NCBI GenBank assembly: GCA_938004315.1
Contig: CALKWG010000495.1
Location: forward strand, 1-8,093
Source of the DNA: an uncultured Spirochaetaceae bacterium
GTDB lineage: Bacteria > Spirochaetota > Spirochaetia > Treponematales > UBA12059
Length of the DNA: 8,093 bases
Reading direction: 5' to 3'
A program made the position numbers and the translations under genes. Below, piece by piece: positions 6,046 to 8,093 of the stretch. Within the stretch, counting starts at the first letter, position 1; each line of letters begins with the position of its first letter. The notes under the pieces are model-generated. The model had not been told where the DNA came from and made no database searches. It worked only from the letters and a program-made list of their open reading frames with translations.

Positions 6046-6074
6046 GAGCCCCGCCGGCCGACGCGCCGGGGCTC
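6046..6074. repeat. Perfect 8-bp inverted repeat upstream of the DUF72 gene
   Basis: GAGCCCCG (6046-6053) and CGGGGCTC (6067-6074) can form a GC-only-core hairpin with a 13-nt loop. It lies 7 nt upstream of the -35-like box at 6082, in the 215-bp divergent region between the metallophosphoesterase and DUF72 genes. No U-tract follows on either strand, so it is not a canonical terminator; it could be an operator or have no function. Confidence 0.5.
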
Positions 6075-6081
6075 GAGGCGC

Positions 6082-6110
6082 TTGCTTCCCGCGCGGCCTT
6101 GGCCCATAGT
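6082..6110 (+). promoter_or_regulatory. Possible leaderless promoter of the DUF72 gene
   Basis: TTGCTT (6082-6087) and CATAGT (6105-6110; 4 of 6 matches to TATAAT) are 17 nt apart. The -10-like box ends 6 nt before the ATG at 6117, and no Shine-Dalgarno sequence is seen. Weaker than the other promoters listed. Confidence 0.45.
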
Positions 6111-6116
6111 TATGCC

Positions 6117-6896
6117 ATGGGGGAGATACTCATCGCCACGAGCGGCTACTCATACGACGACTGGCGGGGCGAGTTCTACCCGGAGGGCTTGGCCAAAGAC
6201 GAGTTCCTGCGCTATTACGCCCTCTTCTTCCCCTTCACGGAACTCAACTTCTCCTACTACGCCATGCCCGAGGCGCGCCGCCTGAAGGCCATGGCCGAGC
6301 GTACGCCGGCCGGCTTCATGTTCAGCCTCAAGGCGCACAAGAGCCTGACGCACGAGCCGGGCCCCGCCTGGCGGGACGACGCGGCCGCCTTCGCCAAGGC
6401 CGCCGGCGCCTTGGCGGAGCTGGGTAGGCTCGCCGCCGTGCTCGTCCAACTGCCGTATTCGTTCCATTACCGGCCCGAGAGCCGGCGCTATCTCGCCGCC
6501 CTGCTCGAGGCCCTCGCGCCCCTGCCTTTAGCCGTCGAGTTCAGGAACGACGAGTGGCAAGGCCCGCGGGTGCTCGAGGAGCTCGAGAGGCGCGGCGCGG
6601 GGTTCGTAGGCGTCGACCGGCCGGAGCTCCCGGGCCTCCCGCCCGTCTCGGAGGCGGTCACGGCGGGGCTCGGCTACGTGCGCTTCCACGGCCGTAACGA
6701 AGGCGCCTGGTGGACGGGGGACAACGTGAGCCGCTACGACTATCTCTATTCGGCCGAGGAGCTGGCGGCCTGGACGCCTCGGCTCAAGCGTATGGCTAAG
6801 GAGGCTCGGGTGCTCTACGTGGCCTTCAATAACCACGCCAAGGGCAAGGCGGTGCGCAACGCCGGCGAGCTCAAGGCTCTCCTGTCGCCCCCATAG
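6117..6896 (+). CDS. DUF72 family protein (YecE-like)
   Basis: A 259-residue protein of the DUF72 family, a TIM-barrel-like group with no settled biochemical function. Family hallmarks are visible in order: IATSGYSYDDWRG (6-18), the strand ELNFSYYAMP (42-51), FMFSLKAHKSLTH (67-79), VLVQLPYSFHY (109-118), AVEFRNDEW (139-147), YVRFHGRN (187-194) and VAFNNHAKGKAVRNA (235-249). Size is typical, and no membrane segment or signal peptide is seen, so it should be cytoplasmic. ATG at 6117 is preferred over the TTG at 6099 because homology begins at GEILIATSGYS and a -10-like box lies just before the ATG. Its 3' end runs 26 nt into the end of the opposite-strand 141-residue gene. Proposed roles for the family (RNA or sugar-related chemistry) are speculative. 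Confidence 0.93.
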   Translation: MGEILIATSGYSYDDWRGEFYPEGLAKDEFLRYYALFFPFTELNFSYYAMPEARRLKAMAERTPAGFMFSLKAHKSLTHEPGPAWRDDAAAFAKAAGALAELGRLAAVLVQLPYSFHYRPESRRYLAALLEALAPLPLAVEFRNDEWQGPRVLEELERRGAGFVGVDRPELPGLPPVSEAVTAGLGYVRFHGRNEGAWWTGDNVSRYDYLYSAEELAAWTPRLKRMAKEARVLYVAFNNHAKGKAVRNAGELKALLSPP

Positions 6897-7296
6897 CCGG
6901 CGCCGAGGCGATGGCGGCCTCCGCCCGTCCCGGGCCGCCGAATTCGTCGGCCGAGAGGCGAAGGTAGCCCTCCTCGTCCATGGTCATCACGAGGGCCGTC
7001 TTCCAGCGATCCAAATTGCGGCGCAGGTATTCTGCGCAGAGCCCCACGGCCCGGTCGTCGGACTTGGACGGGATCATAAGCTCTACGTAGCCTTCGCCGT
7101 AGGCGACCACCGATAGCCAGCGCATCTTAAGGACCACGTCGCAGACGTTGGCGCAGCCGGGCACCCGCTCCTGGTGCTGGCGTATCCAGTCGTCGTGGAA
7201 GCCGGGAACCAGGACGGGCCGCCCGTCGGGGAGCAGCCAGACCGCCCCGCGGGTCCAGGCCCAGGGCTCCAGCTCGCGATAGGGGCGCTCAGCCAT
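6871..7296 (-). CDS. Conserved-looking hypothetical protein translationally coupled to rluA-type gene
   Basis: A 141-residue soluble protein I do not recognise. The start chosen is ATG at 7296, inside the 3' end of the pseudouridine synthase gene: the 8-nt sequence ATGGCTGA holds both the start and the upstream stop (TGA, 7291-7289). A GAGGGGG site lies 6 nt upstream. The alternative TTG at 7329 has no such support. The protein has a Trp-rich N-terminus (PWAWTRGAVWLLPDG), then PGFHDDWIRQHQERVPGCANVCDVVLKMRWLSV in shorter conserved-looking blocks, and an amphipathic C-terminal half (EYLRRNLDRWKTALV). Three Cys (48, 52, 87) are present, but no clear metal motif. The last 20 or so residues are Ala/Gly-rich and overlap the end of DUF72 on the other strand. 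Co-transcription with the pseudouridine synthase is almost certain; a shared role is only a guess. Confidence 0.75.
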   Translation of the reverse strand: MAERPYRELEPWAWTRGAVWLLPDGRPVLVPGFHDDWIRQHQERVPGCANVCDVVLKMRWLSVVAYGEGYVELMIPSKSDDRAVGLCAEYLRRNLDRWKTALVMTMDEEGYLRLSADEFGGPGRAEAAIASAPAMGATGEP

Positions 7297-7936
7297 CCAA
7301 GGCCCCCTCGGGCAGGCCCAGGCGCTCAAGCAGGGCTTGGAAATGGGGCGGCATGGAGGCGCGAAGCTCGAGGCCGCCGCCGACGGGTAGGAAGAGCCGC
7401 CAGGCGTAGAGGAAAAGGCGCTTGGCGCCCAGGCTCTTGGCGGCCTCTTTGTTGCGCTTAAAGTCGCCGTGCCTATCGTCGGCGACGATGGGCCAGCCGG
7501 CCCCGGCGAAGTGCTGGCGTATCTGATGCATCCTGCCCGTCCCTAGCTCGGCTTCGACGAAGGACAGGCCGTCGGCCCCCGTCACGAGCCTATAACGGGT
7601 CTCGGCTGATAACTCGCGCCCCTTAGATCGGACGGCGTCCCGCAGGATCCCGCTGGCCGGTTCGGGTCGGCCGAAGACCGCGGCCCGGTAAACCTTGCGC
7701 GCGGCGTCCGTAGCCAGGAGCTCCGAAAGCCAAGCCGCGTCGGCGGCGCTCCTGGCGAGGGCCAGGCAGCCGGCCGTATCCTTATCCAGGCGGTGGACCA
7801 GATAAGGCCTGAAGCCATAATCCCGCTCCACGGCGTCGGGCACGGAGACGCGCACGCCTTCGCCGGGCTGGGAGGCCAGGCCGGAAGGCTTATCGATGAC
7901 GATTATGCGGCTGTCTTCGTACAGGATGGGGATCAC
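7289..7936 (-). CDS. RluA family RNA pseudouridine synthase
   Basis: A 215-residue enzyme that isomerises uridine to pseudouridine in rRNA or tRNA. The RluA signature VHRLDKDTAGCLALA contains the catalytic Asp51. Other family elements are present: ILYEDSRIIVIDKPSGL (residues 4-20), the RKVYRAAVFG strand region, and ELGTGRMHQIRQHFAGAGWPIVADDRHGD (about 130-160), which is the RNA/uracil-binding core. There is no N-terminal S4 domain, so it belongs to the short type like RluA or TruC rather than RluC/RluD. The target uridine cannot be told from the sequence. The start is GTG at 7936; the open frame begins at the expected ILYED position. It has no Shine-Dalgarno site, but a good promoter whose -10 ends 8 nt before the GTG. 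It is the first gene of an operon with the 141-residue protein, overlapping it by 8 nt. Confidence 0.95.
   Translation of the reverse strand: MIPILYEDSRIIVIDKPSGLASQPGEGVRVSVPDAVERDYGFRPYLVHRLDKDTAGCLALARSAADAAWLSELLATDAARKVYRAAVFGRPEPASGILRDAVRSKGRELSAETRYRLVTGADGLSFVEAELGTGRMHQIRQHFAGAGWPIVADDRHGDFKRNKEAAKSLGAKRLFLYAWRLFLPVGGGLELRASMPPHFQALLERLGLPEGALDG
7303..7309 (-). promoter_or_regulatory. Internal ribosome binding site for the 141-residue protein
   Basis: GAGGGGG on the minus strand, within the last codons of the pseudouridine synthase gene, is 6 nt before the ATG at 7296. It supports that start and, with the overlapping stop, suggests translational coupling. Confidence 0.7.
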
Positions 7937-7944
7937 GGCGCCAA

Positions 7945-7973
7945 AGCATAGAGCCTAGGCCGGCGCTTGTAAA
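7945..7973 (-). promoter_or_regulatory. Promoter of the rluA-type operon, probably leaderless with a GTG start
   Basis: On the minus strand TTTACA (complement of 7968-7973; 5 of 6 matches to TTGACA) and TATGCT (complement of 7945-7950; 4 of 6 to TATAAT) are 17 nt apart. The -10 box ends 8 nt before the GTG at 7936, so the transcript should start at about that codon. No Shine-Dalgarno sequence is present. Confidence 0.7.
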
Positions 7974-8015
7974 GCACACGTCGCCTTCAACCGGGCGCAG
8001 CCATGGGGAGGGGCG

Positions 8016-8045
8016 TTGACAACGCACGATGGCTTAGGCTACTGT
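8016..8045 (+). promoter_or_regulatory. Promoter of the tRNA gene
   Basis: A perfect -35 box TTGACA (8016-8021) and a -10-like TACTGT (8040-8045) are 18 nt apart, the same spacing as in the acyltransferase promoter. Transcription would start near 8052, about 16 nt before the mature tRNA 5' end at 8068. Confidence 0.7.
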
Positions 8046-8067
8046 ACTGCCCGCTAGACCGACTATC

Positions 8068-8093
8068 GGGCGATTAACTCAGCGGGAGAGTGC
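8068..8093 (+). tRNA. Partial tRNA (5' third; perhaps tRNA-Val), cut by the window edge
   Basis: The acceptor strand GGGCGAT (8068-8074), the linker TA, and a D arm with stem ACTC/GAGT (8077-8080 and 8088-8091) around the loop AGCGGGA fit the standard tRNA 5' end, including A14, G18-G19 and A21. The anticodon lies beyond the window. The GGGCGATTAACTCAGCGG start is one I associate with bacterial tRNA-Val, but Ala or another isotype cannot be excluded from 26 bases. Confidence 0.82.

Noticed and set aside
1..8093. Search for a new defence, mobile or biosynthetic system
   Set aside because: The genes are housekeeping or unknown and show no transposase, integrase, toxin-antitoxin pair, repeat array or clustered enzymes to support one.

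Overview
The window is GC-rich DNA (about two-thirds G+C by eye) from a bacterial draft assembly. It starts inside sequencing adapter (positions 1-46) and ends inside a tRNA gene, so it looks like an end of a contig, possibly a metagenome-assembled one. The host is probably a GC-rich spirochaete. The main support is the acyltransferase at 1139-2026, whose FPAGTRYRPWDPSSKRGVREIDSY block and overall layout I associate with spirochaete proteins. The rhomboid and transglutaminase-like proteins fit this too. It is an inference from memory, not from a search.

Layout, left to right: adapter (1-46); a 5'-truncated transglutaminase-like protein (+, 47-1027); a strong promoter and an acyltransferase (+, 1139-2026); a two-gene minus-strand operon of rhomboid protease (3530-2892) followed by an exported protein of unknown function (2886-2092); a small four-cysteine protein (+, 3644-3841); glutaminase (+, 3929-4846); a calcineurin-like metallophosphoesterase (-, 5901-4843); a DUF72 protein (+, 6117-6896); a minus-strand operon of RluA-type pseudouridine synthase (7936-7289) and a 141-residue unknown protein (7296-6871); and a promoter with the first 26 bases of a tRNA (+, 8068 to the edge). 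There is no gene-free stretch longer than 300 bases.

The genes do not form one pathway. They are mostly housekeeping functions: lipid acylation, membrane proteolysis, glutamine hydrolysis, phosphoester hydrolysis and RNA modification. I see no mobile element, CRISPR array, toxin-antitoxin pair or defence system.

The most interesting signal is in gene expression. Five genes (rhomboid, four-Cys protein, glutaminase, DUF72, RluA) have no Shine-Dalgarno sequence but carry a -10-like hexamer ending 6-8 nt before the start codon, which predicts leaderless mRNAs. Three others (acyltransferase, metallophosphoesterase, the 141-residue protein) have clear GGAGGG/GAGGGGG ribosome-binding sites. The window thus seems to show two modes of translation initiation side by side. 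It is also compact: two convergent pairs overlap at their 3' ends (by 4 and 26 nt), and no canonical intrinsic terminator is visible.
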